A model generated the notes under the pieces. That model had not been told where the DNA came from. It made no database searches and saw only the letters and a list, made by a program, of their open reading frames with translations. Both the position numbers and the translations under genes were made by a program. Shown piece by piece: positions 1 through 11,822 of a DNA stretch of 64,000 nt; position 1 is the first letter of the stretch, and every line of letters begins with the position of its first letter. This DNA is from Toxonevra muliebris (taxonomy: Eukaryota > Arthropoda > Insecta > Diptera > Pallopteridae). The DNA is taken from positions 146,338,998-146,402,997 of the forward strand of contig OY829326.1 of NCBI GenBank assembly GCA_963691655.1. The letters run 5' to 3'.

Positions 1-2820
1 TCCTCATGTAAACATTTTCAAGTAGAACTATTTCTGTGAATACTTCACTAATCCTTTGGTTTATTTCCGTTAAACTTTTTTAGCTCATTTTTTTTTTTTG
101 TAAATAATATCGTTTTCGAGTTTTTTAAGCAAATGAATGAATTATTCAGTTTGCTTGATGAAGCAGTTTATACCCGACAGATTGTAGGTTCGTTTCTCAA
201 ACAACACTATAGACTACTGACCTTGTCTCACCGCAAATTGTTATCCAATTTCACTTGGTTAAATATCTAAATCAAATCGAATTGGTTAATCATCTCCTAC
301 ATAGTTTCCGTTGACATTACTCTATACCTATACGAGCTTCTAGCGATTCTCACCGAGAAATGAAACCATAGATAATAGCAAAATAGTTGTCCCGAACATT
401 TACAAAGCGTTTCACCACATGCCACACACATATGTAATGCGTTAGAGTCGAAACTAATTGCTCCAGAACATAACCGCCTGCAAGGGGGTGAGGGGATTTG
501 GGTGATAACCACCCCTCCCATTGGGAATGGAAGTTCACTCATGTTTTTTCCATATACAGAACAATCATAACAATGGAGGATAAGGGCGCAAAAATTAATT
601 CTTTCCTCCAAAGGTTGTTACACTGCTTCCATTAAGGTATGATAAGGAGTGAATAAGGAATCTAAGGAATCCTCTTGCATCATCCATCAACTACAGATAT
701 TCTAATTTGAAAATATTATTTGATATAAAGTTTCAGATTTACAATTGACTAAATTGATTTTCGAATGATGTTTTCTAAATTACAAATGAGTTTCTGATAT
801 ATTATTGGCTCTACTAGAAGATTCTAAGGGAGGAGAGGGGGGGGGGGGGGGGGTTGGTGGGTGAAAATCTTATATGAATAAAAAAACGGGAACAAAAATT
901 TTAGAAATTTTTTGTTGAACTTAAACAAATTTTATTGAAACTAGCAGGATCTTATCATCATAAACTATATATCTTGAACCACTTATGTAAATTTTTGACG
1001 AAAAAAATAACTGGTTGGAACTCAAAATCTTAAAACGTATTTTGATCCCAATAACTCTAGCACGGTTCATTTAAAATAAAATAAACTAAAAAGATTCTGT
1101 TAAAATATGGGAGTAAACAGTGATTGCATAAATTGATTGATGGAATTGATCGTTTCAGTAATTTTCAAGATATCAAGAACGTAATAACAGTTTCAAGCGT
1201 AGACATATTAAAGTTCTTCAGATTATTAGATTTTATTCAATGAGAAAAATTGATCTTTATACTCAACTTCTGGGCATAACCCCTTAAAGGGACGAAAAAA
1301 TTAAGTCATCCCCGCTGGTGTTTGCGTCTATTCTTTTTTCAAACTGGAAAATGTGTAAAACTGAAAGCCTTTAGTAATGTTGAAATACTAAAGGTTTTCA
1401 GTTTTACATAAATGAATTAATTTTAAAAAATATATACGAACTTTTTCTCCACTTTTGGTCTTGGATCTTTTGGAATTTTAAAAGTTAATAATTTTTTCTA
1501 ATAAATACTAAACATTTAATTATAGTTTTTTTTTTTTTTTAAGTGAACAATACGCCACTGTCTTTTCTAAGGCAACCCTAATAACCTAAATTAAAAATTC
1601 ATAAAATAGTCGGTTCATCTCTCGTTCCCTTTCTCTTTACATAATTCCAATTAATAACTATTCCTTGATATATTATTTTTTTATAACCAAATACAGTTCT
1701 AGATTAAAAACATAAAAAAAAAATTAATGATGTTTTTAAATATTAAAGGTATAGGTAATTGCAAAAGTTTGCTGAGGCTTTTGAATATGCTTATTCAAAT
1801 AATATAATACAACAAGTGCTCGAATATCGAAGTTCTACAACTAAGTTACTCTATAAGATATATACGTATTAACCATATAAAATATTTAATGCTTCTATCG
1901 AAATATATAGAATACATACATAATAAACCAATGCTTCCCTCAGAACAGAAAAAAAAGTTTCGATGTACACGCGATTTCCTTACCACCAATAAACAAAAGT
2001 ATACCAAATATATATATAATAGGAAATACATATATATATGTGGATCCATTTATAAAATAACATATTTTATATGATATATAGTAAAATAAATATATTAGAC
2101 AAATTGTTTCAAGAAAACCGCCAAAACCGCAAATTTAAGCGCCTTAAACCCAAAAAGAAACATATAGTAAATAATCTAAATAAATTAAAACTTAGCTTGG
2201 CTTAAATTTTTTGTAAGACTACATAAAGATTTTTCGATAGATAATCTGAATAATTAAAATTTCCATACAGATCCATTTAGTTACAAAAAAAAGGAACCAT
2301 TACTAGCTCTTTTGAAAATATTATAAAAACAAACAATATTTATTATTTTTTTCATAAAATAATTATAAAGCTAATACTATGAAATATTATATTATATTAT
2401 AATATTAATAATACATTGTTATTACCTAAATTTTTTTGGTAGCAAATTTTTATATTTTGAACTTTAAGTTTATTGAAAAAATATTAACTTGATAACTTTA
2501 AATCTGAACTATTTTCTATTATTCATTACTCTGCATCATATATTTAGGTATATGCCATATGGATTCTCTATCTTTAGCATATTCCCTACGCGGTGCAAGA
2601 AGTACAAAACACTATTTTGTTTATTTTTTCGTTAATTTTGCAATTCTGCTATTCTTGCATCATGCAAGAGCATACCCCCTAATGCATGGTGTTAATAGTC
2701 GCGATTGTTATCTTATCTGTTCGCATCTTTCATAGAAACCTCAATATTAATTTAATGCTTCTCTGCCATTTGTTGATAAACACTTGGAGTTTATTTGTTG
2801 ATGGATATGACGGAAAACTT
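1..2820. other. AT-rich non-coding stretch, probably intron
   Basis: No coding exon recognised. The sequence is AT-rich with many homopolymer A/T runs and a 17-base poly-G tract near 837-853. If the exon at 3930-4060 is the last exon of a gene entering from the left, this stretch is part of its final intron (inference). A 104-residue open frame on the minus strand at 297-611 has Cys-rich composition but no family recognised and was not called. Confidence 0.5.
837..853. repeat. poly-G homopolymer tract
   Basis: An uninterrupted run of about 17 G on the plus strand inside otherwise AT-rich DNA, preceded by GGGAGGAGA and followed by TTGGTGGG. Long G runs can form quadruplexes and are also common sequencing or assembly error sites; the exact length should not be trusted. 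Confidence 0.8.
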
Positions 2821-2821
2821 A

Positions 2822-3130
2822 AAGATTTTATTAAGCTGCACAAAGGTTCCACTAGTTTAAGAGATTCTGATTAGGATGTCTTTCTTGGCACTTTCGATCG
2901 GCGTGATGATATCAGTTAGGTAAGTGAAGTTTTCAACGTTTTCGATTAAGAGCATTACCAGCTTCGAAACTAATTATAGAATCAGCTGGATCTAACTTCA
3001 TACTTTTTTAGGAGAACTAATTTGTAAACCTATCTTTTGGGCAGGTCATTCAATTTGTTTTGAATGTGTGAGTGTCTGAATGACAACAAATATACACCAT
3101 CTGCGTAATCTAGGTCCTCCAAATTCTCCA
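2822..3130 (-). mobile_element. non-LTR retrotransposon reverse transcriptase relic
   Basis: Read on the minus strand, 3130 down to 2822 gives fragments in the order expected for the reverse transcriptase of RTE/jockey-like non-LTR elements. First comes ENLEDLDYADGVYLLS, a degenerate YADD box with the second catalytic Asp changed to Gly. Then come SFRHSHIQNKLNDL and ENFTYLTDIITPIE, followed by KKDILIRIS. Stop codons and frame changes lie between them, so it is dead. The family call rests on the YADD-like box and the downstream 'sFtYLGS' type block; the clade is uncertain. It lies in the putative intron to the left of the exon at 3930. Confidence 0.6.
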
Positions 3131-3154
3131 AAAGATTGCAACAGAATCCTCATT

Positions 3155-3332
3155 TATTCATATTGTACAAGTTGTATGTGTACACGAATGGAAAAGAGCT
3201 TCAGTTTTATGCCAAATTCGAACAGCAAAGTGAACCCAGGCATCTTTAGAAACGCCATGACAACCAAGATGGAATTAAACATATTTGTCGTACTCCGCAT
3301 GGAGTCAATAGCAGATGACAGCGACCCATTTT
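3155..3332 (-). mobile_element. degenerate SINE copy (same family as 26403 and 52250)
   Basis: The stretch matches, with many substitutions, the body of two better copies at 26403-26647 and 52250-52504. Shared landmarks are ATTCATATTGT, TACACGAATGG, TTTTATGCCAAATTCGAA and GCAAAGTGAA, ending in ACAGCGACCCA. The last piece corresponds to the start of the tRNA-like head on the minus strand. The A and B boxes are eroded here. It directly abuts the reverse transcriptase relic to its left. Confidence 0.5.
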
Positions 3333-3929
3333 TCCCTATTTTGTAAATTATTTATTGTAGTGGCAAAAATTCCTAAATGTAAATACAAAGTAGTTGCTGT
3401 AGGTTGTTATTATAATCGTTGTTCTTGTTGTTTCTGGACATCTATCAGCTTGCATAAGAGTATTTTATTTCCGCCCCAGCAGATGCAGTGTTTTCGCAGT
3501 AATCATATATACCAGACCCCTTTCGGTACTCAGCACTCACCGGCAAAAGGTGAACAATAGTTGATCTGCTTCCCTTCACTAGAGTTTTTGTTGACCTATA
3601 CCAATGTACTACGGTGAACCCTTAAACTAAGTCCGCAAATAAAAAATACTGATTCTCTTTGTTCCAAATAATATAGGTTGTCAAATTGGTTTCAATTATT
3701 TATCTTTATTTAATTTATTTTAGTACAATTTCTTTCATTAACTAGTTATTCATTCATGCATTCATTAGTTATTAAATTCATGTACATATTTATATATAAT
3801 TTTCCCCCACAAAAACAAATAAAATTTGATAAATATTTACTACGTATAAAGAAAAACCAACAATATACGTACAAATATCCAAAATGAAATTGTTCAGTTA
3901 TAATCTTCAAAATTTTTCTTTTTTTGCAG

Positions 3930-4060
3930 GCGAACATAGTCGCTCAAGCACAAAACCATTGAACGAACATGATACCAAACAGGATATTGACACAGACGAA
4001 TCGCCTCAAGAAGTACAACATAAAACTCAACTCTCTTCTGCTCTCTCTGAAAAAGAGTAG
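3930..4060 (+). CDS. putative 3'-terminal coding exon of a gene entering from the left
   Basis: A strong 3' splice site (pyrimidine run ending TTTTTTTGCAG at 3929) is followed by 'GC' plus 42 sense codons and a TAG stop at 4058-4060. The deduced tail runs EHSRSSTKPLNEHDTKQDID and ends SSALSEKE. It is hydrophilic and rich in Ser, Thr, Glu, Lys and Gln, like a disordered C-terminus. The exon would be entered in phase 1. Downstream DNA is A-rich with several AATAAA motifs (4312 and near 4341), as expected for a 3' UTR. No upstream exon was found in the window and the protein family is not recognised. It could be a chance open stretch after an AG, but the splice site, composition and poly(A) signals together favour a real exon. 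Confidence 0.5.
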
Positions 4061-4360
4061 GACATTCTAAGTCCCACCTAACAAGACCATGAAGACAACT
4101 TCAAAAACAAAAATTTAACAAAAAAAAAAAAACCAAAAAAAAATTAAACTTAAAAAAAAATTAATTAATAAATTTGTATGTATATTTATAATATATACAT
4201 TAATATATATATATCTAGTATATATAATGGACATTTTTTCAAAACAGACGTTCAAGACACTACAAACGAATATTTTATCGAACATTCACATTCCCTCAAT
4301 GAAAAATATAAAATAAAAAAATGAAGATTCGAAAGAAAACAATAAATAAAAACTTCGGTT
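4061..4360 (+). terminator. candidate 3' UTR and polyadenylation region
   Basis: A-rich sequence follows the stop at 4060 and contains AATAAA at 4312-4317 and again around 4341-4350. These would serve the gene whose last exon is called at 3930-4060. The call depends on that exon. Confidence 0.4.
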
Positions 4361-5049
4361 TTTTCACAATTATAACTTTGCAAAACCAAAGAATTTTCAA
4401 GCAAATTACTAAAAAAAAAAACTATGCCTTAAGATTTCAATTTTGGGATTTGAATGTACCTAATTTGGAGTCCCGATAATAAAATTTAAAATTTTTTTGT
4501 TTCAAATTAATTTGAGGTTTTAAACTATTGTGCTACTTAATACTTAGAATTTTATTCAATCCTTTATTTTAATACTATTTACTTTCACTTTACACCAGCA
4601 TATGTACATATCTATAATTTTTCACAGTGCTGTAGAAGATTGCATTCATTTGGTATTTTAAGAAGAAATCACTAGTCAAAAGCTGAGGTATGGAACCACG
4701 TATTAATTACTGGCTTTATACTGCAGTCATTGAACAGCATCATTGTTGGTCACACGCCCCTTAAGAACAGCCACTTCCTTAGCCACGAATACCTCTTCCT
4801 AACTTCTGTAGGCCTCTTTGGGAAGCAAATTGACACAAACTCGGCTATCGAGCTAAAACTGAACTTTTCGTGTGTCCATACTAAAAATTTTTTAGAAAAT
4901 AACTCTTTACACAGAAACATTGACTATACCCTCCCTACAACCTTCTGGTAGTCGCTTTTGATAGTCGGTATCTATATACTGAGGTAGTCGACAACTCAAT
5001 GTACATCAGGAATGTGCTTCACTGGTCATCACCGATGTGAACACGTCAT

Positions 5050-5503
5050 CGTGTGGGCTTCCTAGCAGTTGCTTTTAGCTCCTGTCAGCTTTTCCAGGTT
5101 TTACACGGTTCCCATGTAATTTGCTATATGCGTCGAGGGGACTCCATCCCATAGTTTTTTGCATTTTGCTTCCATCTTCTTTATGGAAAGTATTGCCTAT
5201 CCACTACTGTTTTCTGATTCGAATGAGAGAGTTTTCCACTAACACCTACAGCCAACTGAGTATGATTTACGTTACCTTGCAACTACAAATGCCTAACGGA
5301 AGCACCGATAACACATTCGATTTTAATAGCCAAACTTTCAAGCAGGTGTTCAGGTTGTTGTTATGCCATATGTCTCCCAACATATCAAACACAACTCTGT
5401 CTTTCCTAATTCGACTCGCAGTGTAATCCTCAATTCTATTACCAGCGGCAACTTTGCTTCGAAAATATGTGAAACTATCCAACAAAAGCAATGATGAATT
5501 CAT
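5050..5503 (-). mobile_element. non-LTR retrotransposon fragment, C-terminal part of reverse transcriptase ORF
   Basis: On the minus strand, an open stretch of 78 codons (5503 to 5267) begins near DSFTYFRSKVAAGNRIEDY and continues ASRIRKDRVVFDMLGDIWHN, then LNTCLKVWLLKSNVLSVLPL. This is the block that follows the catalytic core in RTE-like elements, where families typically read SFTYLGS, then RI.KAR.AF..L..IW, then SNV.SVLLYG. Further along the same strand, in shifted frames, come KWIGNTL-like and GWSPLDAYSK-like remnants. The copy is truncated and frameshifted. It lies between the convergent genes at 3930 and 6267. Confidence 0.65.
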
Positions 5504-6266
5504 TTATTTTAAATTCAACCCTCGAGTCATTTATTACCGAATTCAAAAGAATTGCAGATGCTTGCATTCCTCTACACTTCTGCCTTTTCAGGAAACACGA
5601 TTTCTTCAATGCATTTTATGTTTCGTTTTGATAGAATCTAAGTCGTAATTATTTATAATATTTGAATTAACATTGGCAGGCATACACACATATAAAATTT
5701 ATAATTAATTTTTCTTCTTTTTTTTTTTTTTGTTTTGATTTCCAATACCTTTTAATTTTACAATAAGTGTGATTAAATTTTCGCAAGAAAAACAAATATA
5801 ATATTGGTAATTTAGGTTGTTTTACATTAAAAATAAAACAAAACAAAAGAAGCGAAAGAAAAATAATAAAATTATTAGCATTTACATTGAAGAAATGACA
5901 AGTTCAACTTTAAAAACCTATATCTCTAAAAAGAAAAAACCCCTATTAAAAATTCTAAAAACTTTTTGTAACAAAAATCTATATTAGAAGAGAAGAAAAA
6001 CCAAAAATTAATGAAACAATTTCACGAAAATATCGTTTACTGATTTATCTGCATGAACTGAACGTTAAATTTTACTATTTCTACAATTTAATTAAAAACG
6101 AAAACAAAAAAAACATCATAATTTACAAACATAAGCATATTACAAGATATAAAAAATGTATGATATTACAACAAAAAAAATAAAAAATGTAAAAAAAAAA
6201 TATAAAAGAATATAACAATAAAAATTAATTTACAAACAAAAAAAAGTGTTTATTTTTTACATTAAA
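5504..6266. other. AT-rich convergent intergenic space
   Basis: No gene seen. The stretch is A-rich on the plus strand with many A runs. It includes the likely 3' UTR of the minus-strand gene that ends at 6267. A TTTATT (minus-strand AATAAA) lies at 6249-6254, immediately after that gene's stop codon; others lie further left. Confidence 0.4.
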
Positions 6267-7158
6267 CTAATTCAAACTAAACATTTGTCTGGTATTCTCA
6301 ACAAACTCCTGCCACATACGTTGCATTTCCTGCACAAAAGCATTTTCATCGCTTTGCTGCAGTAGCGCTGGAAAAATAGGCTCAAAAAGCGGAAAATTAG
6401 AAGGTAAGTGTAAATTCCATTGCCACTGCATAGCAGGTGGTGGCATAAAAAATGAAGGTGTTTCTGGAGACGATGATGGGGCAGGTGTTACTGGTGGGGC
6501 TGAATGCTCTGGAGGTTGTGGTGGGTTATTGGACTGTTAATGAAAAAAAATTAATGTCGCAACAGCTCTTTCAAAGGTCTCTAAACCTAGCTAAAATCCC
6601 TTGACAGTCATTTAAATTCGGTTTCATGATGAACTTAGCAAAAAAATAACCTTAACTGAAACAAATACATTAACATACATTTGTAATATCGACTGCATAG
6701 CGCCCTTCATCCACTGCTTCTTGTATGGCTTCGCGTATTTCAGCGGCCTCTTTTAAGCTTTCTCCAGTTACATGCACTTTTTGGTCCACAAAAACATCGG
6801 TATTTTCAAGATCTGTTAGCCACTCGGGTTGTACAACCTTAGGACATTGAAATGTATGTATGTATGTATATATTGCATGTGCTAATGATAGTTTATTTTA
6901 AAAATACTTGTCTCTCTTGCCGTGGTTTATGTTCGATATTAAAACTGCTAAAATCTTCATTTGAACGCTGCCGATTGTGCTGATATAGTGCCTCATTAAT
7001 TTCATTATTTTGATCGATGTATATGGGTCTGAGCTGTGAACATTTAATCTGTGTTTAAATGTATAAATAAAGGCTTGAGATAACACACATACCATAGAAT
7101 AATCAATTTCACTTGAAATTATTAAAATGTAAATAATAAATCTGTCCAACAATTCCAT
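6267..7158 (-). CDS. four-exon gene for an unrecognised 205-residue protein
   Basis: Exons on the minus strand are 7158-7093, 7033-6908, 6837-6679 and 6533-6267. Every intron is short (about 60-145 bp), starts GT and ends AG, and all junctions are phase 0, so the reading frame is continuous for 205 codons with TAG at 6269-6267. The start is the ATG at 7158. The protein begins MELLDRFIIYILIISSEID. Its middle contains PEWLTDLENTDVFVDQKVHV and an acidic helix ESLKEAAEIREAIQEAVDEG. A Pro-rich linker follows (NNPPQPPEHSAPPVTPAPSS), and the C-terminus has aromatic and Gln-rich helices (AMQWQWNLHL, VQEMQRMWQEFVENTRQ). There is no clear signal peptide or membrane segment beyond the mildly hydrophobic N-terminus. 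No family was recognised. It is divergently oriented to the SNIP1 gene 1.4 kb away. The exon structure is well supported; the function is unknown. Confidence 0.75.
6850..6872. repeat. short (TGTA)n microsatellite in an intron
   Basis: A run of about four to five TGTA/TATG units lies in intron 2 of the minus-strand gene at 6267-7158. Confidence 0.6.
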
Positions 7159-8548
7159 TTTAAATATAACAATTTAATCCTACAAAACAAAATTTTCACT
7201 AAACATTTATAAGAATAAACAGTTATTTTACACCTGGCATACTCGTATATCAATTAAGAATAATCGATAACACTGCGGTTTGCCTTCTTTAACTACTCAA
7301 AGGCGCGAAGTATGAATTCATTGGCTAACCGCCTACCATCAATATTGGTATGTCAAAAATAGCAATAAATTTCACTGTTCGTCAAGCAAAATATAATTTT
7401 CGGAAAACTTAATGATTATAATTTTTAAATTGACTCTTCTTTGATTACACGAACATCTACAAAATTAACGATTTGATTATACCCAGCATAGACTATAATA
7501 TTTTCTATGAAGGAAATGATAATACAGTGATTTTCACATTTCATTTTTTTAGTTTCATAATTCAGAAGCCATTGGTCTAAAAATAATAGTTCAACCTTTA
7601 AGATGACAAAAGCAACAATACTCTTGTAGTAATTGGCACTTTTTTGTTGGTTGCAGATATGCAACTGTACCGTGAAAAGGATTAAAAACAGGTGTAGGGT
7701 ATTCTTTAGAAAATTTTGAAAACTCAGCCTTGTCAAAATTCATCTTGGATTAAATTTTAACGCAACTGGGCTATGAAGCGCACTGTAGATATGATATAGA
7801 ACAATAGATTTTGGGGATTACATAACAAATTTGTATTGCAAATGGGATCATATTTTATTGTTACCTCATAAACTTACAAGTACCTTAACTAGCCACAATT
7901 CATTGTAAGAATTCATATTCATGTCTTGGCATCAAAATGTCTCGTGTAGTAGCTGATGTCATACTTATGGCATACCAAAATCGTGCAACATATTGGTATG
8001 CCTGCATGGATTTTAAGTTTAATTCGATTTTGACTAGATCAAAGGCTCCATTCAAATGAAACTATTGAATGATTTTGGTTATCGAGGGATTTTGACTATC
8101 GAATGAATGGAAATTTTTCAACTATCGAATAGTTCCCATTACTAGGCAGTAGAGACGTTCTAATCGATTTCAAAATTTATCAAAATCGGTTTTTAATAGA
8201 CTTTTTTTGCTTCAAAATTTTGGCTTTTTATAATTGACTTTAAATTATCAAACTAGTTTGAAAGGCGTCGTACAAAAGCAGTCGCGCCTGTCTGAAAGAC
8301 CACTCTTTTTTTCTGACAGGCGTTCATGCTTACGCCCGTGTGAACAGTCACACATATAATTAAAAAATAAGAACTATTCATTTAACTACCTCAGATTACA
8401 ACCCTGAGCTGTGGCAACTGAAATATTTTTGGAATTTGGCAGCACTGTTCAAACCCCGGAGTGTCAATTGCTGACATTTTGTATTTGCAAATTATTATAA
8501 ATTAATTTTATTTGTGTTCAGCGTATCTGAAATAAATAAGTTAAAAAT
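7159..8548. other. divergent intergenic region
   Basis: This 1.4-kb stretch separates the start codons of two divergent genes and probably holds both promoters. No TATA box or Inr could be assigned with confidence. A 103-codon minus-strand open frame at 7425-7736 has no recognisable domain and was not called. A short inverted repeat and a transposon end lie at 8283-8352. Confidence 0.4.
8283..8352 (-). mobile_element. end of a TGTTCACACGGG-family DNA element
   Basis: Read on the minus strand from 8352 this is GTGACTGTTCACACGGGCGT followed by AAGCATGAACGCC. It matches both ends of the element at 59788-60898 (GTGACTGC..ACACGGGCGCAAGCATGA). Just inside, GCCTGTCWGAAA at 8288-8320 forms a small inverted repeat. 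Only one such end is visible here, so this is a truncated copy or a solo end. Confidence 0.5.
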
Positions 8549-10090
8549 ATGTCTAAAGCAAAAAAAACGCGTCGCGACCAAAAAAACGAAGTGAAAGACG
8601 AATCCAGCGAAAGTGTAAGTGAATCATCTGAATCTGAGCAAGAGGAGAAGCCAAAAGACAAACATAAAAAACGGGAACAACGAAAAGATAAGAAAGCGGC
8701 ACGCGGAAAACAGAAACAAAAATCGAATGAAGTATCTGAAGATAATAGTAGCTCCGCATCTTCCTCATCCAGTTCTTCATCGTCGTCGTCGTCAGATACT
8801 GAATCAGGTTCCTCGGTAAATGAAAAATCACAGAAAAAGAAGTTGAACAAGAGTCTAAAAAGTGTAGAAACAGAAGATGTCCAAGGAAAAAATAAACAAC
8901 GACGGTCACATAGTGCAGATCTAGACAAAAAAGTGAAGAGCGGGCAGCAGCATAGTTCCAAGTGGGATAGCCCTGCGGATGATGATGATCGTCGGAGACG
9001 TCGAAGCAGAAGTCGACAACGAGAACACAGCAGAGAAAAAAGTCGGGAGCGGGAATATGAGCGACCACGTGAGCGTCGTGGAGACTTTCGCAATAATAGA
9101 GGACGCAATGATTGGCAAAGTAGCAGAGATAGAGGAGCAGGTGGTAGCAATTATAGGGAACGCGAAACACAACACTACAGAGGAGGCGGTGAGCGGCAAA
9201 GAGACGAACGTGACAACAGAAATCGTTATAACGAACGTAGAGAGTAAGTAGGAAACTACGGTAATTCAATTGTTGCATATCTTACATTTTTTTTGTATTA
9301 ATCAAATAGGCGAAGTCACAGTCGAAGTCCTCGGCGTGGAGGTGGAGGAAGTGATCGCAATCGTGAACGTGGTAGCGGTGGCGGCGGTGGTGGGGACCGA
9401 TTGAAAAGAGATCGAAATTCACCTCAACGTTCACAAGGTGGGAACCGCAAACGACGATATTCACGCGACGGAGATGACCAATCATACGAGTGGGGTAAGA
9501 AGGATGATACGAAGAAGTCCCGAAATGATGCGGAACCTGATAAACCTGAAGAAAAAGAAAAACCTAATTTCGGCTTGAGTGGTGCACTCACCGAAGACAC
9601 CAATAAAGTGAATGGTGTTGTAGTGAAGTATGCTGAGCCGCCAGAGGCCCGTAAACCCAAACGTCGTTGGCGCCTGTATCCATTCAAAGGTGAAACTGCA
9701 TTGCCAACTTTACATATACACCGGCAAAGTTGTTTTCTCGTTGGGCGTGATCGAAAAGTAGTCGATTTGGCTGTTGATCATCCGAGCTGTTCAAAACAGC
9801 ACGCAGCTCTACAATATCGTCTAGTACCCTTTGAACGTGATGACGGTTCGCAGGGAAAACGTGTTCGACTTTATATAATCGATTTAGATTCGGCAAATGG
9901 AACTTTCCTCAACAATAAAAAGGTCGATCCACGTAAATATTACGAGTTGATTGAAAAGGATGTTATCAAATTTGGGTTTAGTACACGTGAATATGTGCTG
10001 CTACACGAGAACAGTAAAGAAGATCAAGAAGATGATGACGTTGAGGTAAAACCAGAACCGGAGGATATACCCGAAGGACCCAACCCATGA
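8549..10090 (+). CDS. Snip1: Smad nuclear-interacting protein 1 homologue (FHA domain, spliceosome-associated)
   Basis: There are two coding exons, 8549-9243 and 9310-10090, joined in phase 2 across a 66-bp intron (GTAAGT to AATAG), giving 491 residues. The N-terminal half is low complexity: Ser runs, Lys/Glu-rich stretches and RS/RE/RG-rich segments such as RRRRSRSRQREHSREKSRE, typical of splicing-associated proteins. From about residue 350 the C-terminal half is conserved. It carries WRLYPFKGE, IHRQSCFLVGRDRKV, the FHA hallmark DHPSCSKQHAALQYRLVPFE, YIIDLDSANGTFLNNKKVDP and IKFGFSTREYVLLHE. These match the SNIP1/Pml1 family, whose FHA domain binds phosphothreonine and which associates with the spliceosome (RES complex in yeast) and with Smad/miRNA processing in animals. 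The C-terminal tail is acidic and ends GPNP. The start ATG has A-rich upstream sequence. Animal homologues are around 390-430 residues; the extra length is in the disordered half. Confidence 0.95.
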
Positions 10091-11553
10091 AATTGTTTTC
10101 AATGCGCTCCAGTGTATATTTATTTTATTCTACAATGTAGAATGTATTTACCTTCATCTAATACTATGATTCTTTATATTGTTAAACAAAATTTAATTTA
10201 GTTTAAAAATGTTATTTTCAATTAAATTTTAATTACTTAAATATACATATTTTTATTGAAATTATAACCTGAATTTAAAAAATAAAAAATGTTAGGGTAA
10301 AATGCAGCATTGGATTGAGCCGTCAATGCCAACTCATGAATATTTTCAGTAACGAAATAGCAATTTTATCTACCAAAGGAATTTTTGAGCTAGATCATTT
10401 TTATTGAAATATAAAAAATTATTATATTTATATCCGGATTAGGTATTTTAATGAGAAAACTTGAAATTTGAGTTAAAGAGTATTTCGTGTCCGACCATTG
10501 AATAATGCAACTTTTATCTACTGTATCCTCGTGCAGATTGGGAAAACAATAATTAGCTGTTTATAAGTTATTGATCAAATAGAGAAATTGCAAGACGAAC
10601 ACAACATTGACAAAGTTTCAGAGTATCTTTAACTTCGTGCCAGCAAGAAGCAACCTCTTTTAAGAAAGTTTCCAGAGATTCTTGTGAAAAACTTTTGTAC
10701 CTATAAAAAGTATTTTATTCTTCAAAGTTGGTATGTTTTGCAAGATATTTGATTTTGTGGTTACGCTCTCCAGTGCGAAATTTCATAGTCATTTTCAAAA
10801 CATGTGAGATAGTTTTTGACTTCTGTTTTTATTAATTTTTATTATTATCTTTGGAAATGTGTTACCCTAACTATTAAGACCGTTTCTGATGATCACAAGT
10901 GGAATTTTTTGACTTTTAAAATTAGAGCACTAAGCTCACAGGAACTACCATTATTATGGTACTAAAACACATTATTATTATTAATTAAATATTTTAGATG
11001 AAATTTCAGTAAGCCCTCAAACATAAGCAATTCTTTCACACATACTTAAAAACAAACAGTCGATGGAATAATTTCAAGGAAATTTAAGGATGAAAATTTT
11101 ATTTGTTTTTTTTTTTGACTCCCACACCAACTTTTGGGTCACTATATTGATAATCTTGATGAAATAGGGAACATTTGAGTAGAGGTTTGGAATCAGTGAC
11201 CCATCAGTAAATTTTTAATTTTTGTATGATTATTTAATCGCTACGGCGTTATTTGTATTTAACTCAAAAAATTAGATTTTCACAATTAAAATAACTTTTA
11301 TATAAAGCTTGAAGAATTTTTTATTCAATAAAACAATGTTGAAAATCTTTAGCGCTTCAGATTATATTGACTTTTGGCTGATGAAGACATTTATGAACTA
11401 CTGTGCGACATGAGATTTGTGGCAAATGCGACGGTAGCACTGCAGGTAGCATTAAATACTAAATGCATCACTGTGTTAGTGGTGGATGACAGTTCACATT
11501 ACGTTGTGCATACATAAACGCCAACTCTGTTGTTCTAAAGCTGTTGACTATTG
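10091..11553. other. SNIP1-mael intergenic region
   Basis: No gene seen. The left part includes the SNIP1 3' UTR, with AATAAA at 10281. A 10-bp inverted pair, GTTAGGGTAA near 10290 and TTACCCTAAC near 10862, could be the ends of a small DNA element, but the match is too short to call. The right part, about 11400-11553, should hold the mael promoter and the start of its 5' UTR. Confidence 0.4.
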
Positions 11554-11759
11554 GTAAGTAATCTGAATTCTTTTAGAATTTTTTTAATTTTTTGCACTTT
11601 TGGTAATTTTTTGTGAGAAAATACCTGATTAAATTTAAGTAGTTGAGGAAATCGAGTATTGTGTAAGTAAAATTTCATGCACTTGCAGCATGTATGTTAT
11701 AAAAGGAAATTGCTTGCGAAGCGCAATTCTAAACGGAGTATTTTGTTTTTGTATTTAAG
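11554..11759 (+). other. mael: probable 5' UTR intron of mael
   Basis: A good donor (TTG then GTAAGTAATC at 11554) and an acceptor (TTTTGTATTTAAG ending at 11759) bracket 206 bp upstream of the mael start codon. After the acceptor, 63 A-rich bases lead to the ATG. This is inferred from splice-site quality only; transcript data would be needed to confirm it. Confidence 0.4.
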
Positions 11760-11822
11760 GGACACATAAGAAGGAAAAACTAAAATCGAAATTTAAAGAT
11801 CAAAAGAAAAAAGAAAGAAAAA

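Noticed and set aside
297..611. 104-codon minus-strand frame with Cys-rich segment
   Set aside because: No family recognised, no splice sites or promoter context. It could be part of an old repeat, but the evidence is too thin to call.
7425..7736. 103-codon minus-strand frame between the unknown gene and SNIP1
   Set aside because: AT-driven composition (Ile, Phe, Asn, Lys), no domain and no supporting gene structure.
8518..9278. Long minus-strand open frames opposite SNIP1 exon 1 (210 and 241 codons)
   Set aside because: They mirror the low-complexity Ser/Arg/Lys codons of the real SNIP1 exon and have no family features.
10287..10875. Possible element with GTTAGGGTAA ends between SNIP1 and mael
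   Set aside because: Only about 10 bases match at the ends and no target duplication or internal structure supports it.
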